A DNA stretch of 64,000 bases, from contig MNCI01001349.1 in NCBI GenBank assembly GCA_015680685.1, forward strand, positions 74,092 to 138,091. The letters are read 5' to 3'. Both the position numbers and the translations under genes were made by a program. Below the pieces are notes generated by a model. The model was not told the origin of the DNA and did not search any database. It saw nothing but the letters and a program-made list of their open reading frames with translations. The stretch's first letter is position 1. Each line of letters starts with the position of its first letter. The stretch is from Gnetum montanum (Eukaryota > Streptophyta > Gnetopsida > Gnetales > Gnetaceae). Below, piece by piece: positions 60,751 through 64,000 of this stretch.

Positions 60751-63700
60751 TATGTGTGTGGGGAGAAAGATGGAGTTTTGCCACTCATTGTTCAACCTTT
60801 GCAACTCACAAGAGATGATAAATATTTGAAAATGGAGCTATACATCATTATTTAACTACTCATTAAATGTAGGAATGTCAACCATATTAACCTTTTTATT
60901 ATGATCTTCTTAATGCTTTTAGGTATGATGCAAATTGCTTCATGAATTTGATCTTGGTAGGTCCATGAAAACAATGGCTCATCCAAGCCATTAACACCTC
61001 CATCCAAATGAAGGTAAGAAAAATGTGAAATGATGAACTACTTCAACTTACCACAAGTATAGCTCAATTCCCATGGAAAAAAATGCATGAATATTCTTCC
61101 CCTAGTATCATTCATGTTGCAGTAATGAGAGTATTTAGGAGAAGGTCTTGCTAGCTTCCTAGCATGCATGTGCTCATACTACTATTTTGTAGTCATATCA
61201 TGAAGCTCCTACTTTTCATGAATAGCATATTTGATTTTTCAAATAATATGAATTCATAATTGATAAGCGACAAGGTACCCCTACACCCAACCATATGAAT
61301 CACAGGTGTTCACGTGCAATCCGATCGAATTCTGTAGACTATAATTACTAAGTATGCTAGAGCTAAATAGTGTGTATTTGTTGTCCATTTGTTGTCTTCC
61401 TAGTCCCACTTGTGGAATGCAATTGTATGGTTAAGTGTGACTAAGGTGTAAGATTTTTATTATTTTGTGTTTTTATGAAATTACTTGCCTAGAACAAGAA
61501 TAAAAGTAAGAGTGATTAATTGCTAAGTAAACTATGGTCTACTCTAGCCTAACACAAGTAACTATTCCCACTTCTCGAACACATCATGAACTATATGTGA
61601 ACACTACTAGGTTGTCAAACGTTAATCATTTCTAGGCTACCAAGTGTCGCACGTATGTTCAAAGGGGTTGTGCTTGTGTAATTTAATGATTTGCTTGATT
61701 GATCAAAATTAATTACTGCATAAATAACATTAATGTAAATTTCCTAAAATAACAATATGTAAATGCATAAGAAAGAAAGTCTCAAGTGCTACAAGGAATG
61801 GGATCAAAGAGTTTGTCTTTATTGCCAACACTGGTGTGTTTAGGTACATCAATGCTTGAATAAAGATTCATTCACACTTAGACCTCTTGCTATAGGTACT
61901 TGGAAAATATTCCAACTTTCAAATGTACAAATTGCAAGAGTTTCACTACTTGAAAAACACAATTTATCAATAATCTACCAAATCCTCTATGAAGCCTTGA
62001 TTGGAGAATGGCTCCTCGAAGACAGTAGGTGCAACTTCTCTAGGTTCTTTGCAAAATTGTCTATGTACATCATGCCATTATCCTAGTTTATCTTGATGAA
62101 ATTTCATCACAACAAGATATGCTACCTCATTTACCATATTTTTAAAAGTGATTTGGACTAATTGATATTTCTACTTCAATCTATTTTTATTGCTCAATTC
62201 ATCCATGATTCCTTTGATCCTCTATTTTCTACAAAATCAACTTAAAATAAGAAAAATTGTAAATGTACAAATTCTTCAAGGTAATTCACCAATGTCTTAC
62301 CTAGCAATGACACCAATGATAGGATTTTCTCTAATTTTGAACCAATGGAATTTATCATACAAAATGTAGTGCAATCTAGTTGTAAGTTACAAAGATGATG
62401 TTGAGTGGATTGCCAAGAATACTCATGTATATCAATGCATTTAATAAATATACAAGAGGTTATAATACTTATGATACAAATAAAAGCCCATGTTGCCATG
62501 ATGGAAGATTGTGAAAATATTTATAATTTTTATGTATTTTATGAATATAAGAATAAAAAATATAAATACATACATATTACAATTCCTTGTGGGAATAGGC
62601 ACAATGCTTATGTCACAATCCCTTAGGGAACAAGTGCAGCATCATACACAGAAAGTAATAAAATGTCTCTTAGTCACAACCGCAATGGCCCAACATAATG
62701 TCATATAGTTATGACCTCCTTAGATAAGGATGAATCATTGCAACTTGATAATACAAAAATTAAATAAATATTTTTAATATTTTAATATTTAAGGCTTCAA
62801 TAGTAGAATAAGAAAAAATCATGAGCTTTATTCAACATGAAAACATTAGACTCTGCATTGACCAAATGGTTCCAAACTACATAAGTAAGGTAGCACTCTA
62901 ACAAAGTCTAGCCACACTTGTTACAGTGACAACTCAAAGTACACACACAACAAAAGAAGAAAACTAACTTACCCAGGAAAAGAAGAGCTCTTCAAACAAA
63001 CTGGATGCTAAAAGCTAAAATGAATTATCTAAGTTCTGCATATCTATGACGTGTATGAAAGTTTAGCCCAAATATTTATAGTTTTTACAATATAATAGTG
63101 AAGGTTCATTAATGCCCAAACATCAATGAAGATTTATCAATGTAACCTAAGTTGATCTTGGTCACAATGATGGTAAACCAAGATAAACCAAGAATGGAAG
63201 GAGGCTTATCAACATCACTACACTAACATAGGGGATGTGTTGACATCCTAAAATCACACTTTGCATATTGGATCCTAGATGAAAGCTCAAACCTCAGGAA
63301 GCATGCCAAAAGGGCTATATGACATCTAAATAAAGTGAGAATCATCCTAAGGAGCTTAGAATCATGCACACAATCTTATAGTATGACACAAGGGATCATG
63401 GTGTACCTTGAGAGACTAAGAACCTTGACTGAACATGCTAGACTATAAACACAATATACCTAAAATGCTTTCTAAATCCATGGTTTACAATAGGAATACA
63501 AAATCCCACTAGATGCCTGATCCAATAGGAAGGAGGAATAATAGAAATTGCATATTGCTAATTTAGAACTCGAAGCAGTTAAGGTTAGTTATCATGATCA
63601 AAAGGATGTATCAACAAACTTGGCTTAGAGAATAAGTGATTATCATGATCTACAAACATTGAGTAAGGCTTTTGAAATAAAGAGAAATCAATTTGCAACA

Positions 63701-64000
63701 TAATATATCAACAGTTATCATGTTCTTAAATAGTATCTACAACGAATAATCTTGTAAACTTGGCATGAACAGTTAATGGTCCCAAGGCAAAAGAAGAAAA
63801 AACTAAGAGCCTCGTTGAAGCATTTTCACATAAGGAAGCTGATAGAATTAGGAAAGTAGCCTCAAGAACCATTGATGCAGCAAAAGCTGCCACCACCAAG
63901 AATAACATAAAGATCTACACTAGCTATATTTTGTGAATTTGAACTTCATCTATTTTTATCATCCAACATTATTGATGTTTCACATGATCTTTTTTGCAAT
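60751..64000. other. Mostly unassigned right flank
   Basis: Apart from the inverted LTR fragment at 61262-61878, I recognise nothing. Small readable pieces exist, for example plus-strand 63775-63910 (KTKSLVEAFSHKEADRIRKV), but there is no gene structure. Confidence 0.45.
61262..61878 (-). repeat. Inverted LTR fragment of the second element's family
   Basis: The reverse complement matches 43170-43780. Shared words in the same order are GAATCTTTATT, GTACCTAAA, CAATAAAGACAA, TTGTAGCACTTG, CACACTTAACCATACA and GATTCATATG. No internal element sequence follows on either side, so it is a solo or truncated LTR. Confidence 0.75.

Noticed and set aside
63726-63908. Minus-strand hydrophobic frame as a signal-peptide protein
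   Set aside because: The plus-strand reading of the same DNA is more protein-like, and neither has gene context.

Overview
The window looks like intergenic DNA from a very large, repeat-rich land-plant genome. A gymnosperm, perhaps a conifer, is my best guess, but it is not provable from sequence alone. Almost everything recognisable is a decayed mobile element. I see no intact host gene, no rRNA or tRNA gene and no CRISPR array. Most open frames are broken by TAG and TGA stops at places where Gln (CAG) and Arg (CGA) are expected, and CpG is scarce in much of the repeat DNA. Both fit long-term cytosine methylation and deamination.

Layout. (1) 1-11766: an endogenous pararetrovirus (Caulimoviridae-like) in tandem with a period of about 7.35 kb. 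Copy A enters at the left edge and runs through coat, protease, RT and RNase H to the promoter. Copy B starts at a tRNA-Met-type primer site and breaks off in the protease. A third, internally deleted copy C follows in inverse orientation. (2) 11767-13003: unassigned spacer with a 103-bp duplication and a one-N assembly joint. (3) 13004-31672: a giant (about 18.7 kb) Ty3/gypsy element of Tat/Ogre type. It has a long LTR, a minisatellite leader, gag-pro, a spliced antisense gene with a plant-mobile-domain-like segment, pol with a second RNase H, integrase, an iteron-rich 3' region and a truncated 3' LTR. (4) 31673 to about 43785: a second Ty3/gypsy element (Athila-like RT) that has lost its 5' LTR. 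It has a third sense ORF after integrase, with a retrotransposon-associated plant domain and coiled coils. (5) 43786-45709: partly CpG-rich, apparently low-copy DNA, interrupted by (6) a 5.5-kb hAT transposon, 45718-51227, with an 8-bp target duplication and a BED/DUF659 transposase on the minus strand. (7) 51236-52656: unassigned DNA with a broken coding stretch. (8) 52662-60745: a complete non-autonomous relative of element 3, with two LTRs, a 5-bp target duplication and gag-pro only. (9) 60751-64000: mostly unassigned, with an inverted LTR fragment of the family in (4).

Relationships. The giant element and the 8.1-kb element share LTR start, PBS type, gag, an unusual D-D-G protease motif and 3'-region iterons. 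The smaller one therefore looks like a deletion derivative mobilised by the larger one. None of the elements seems able to make a complete protein set today.
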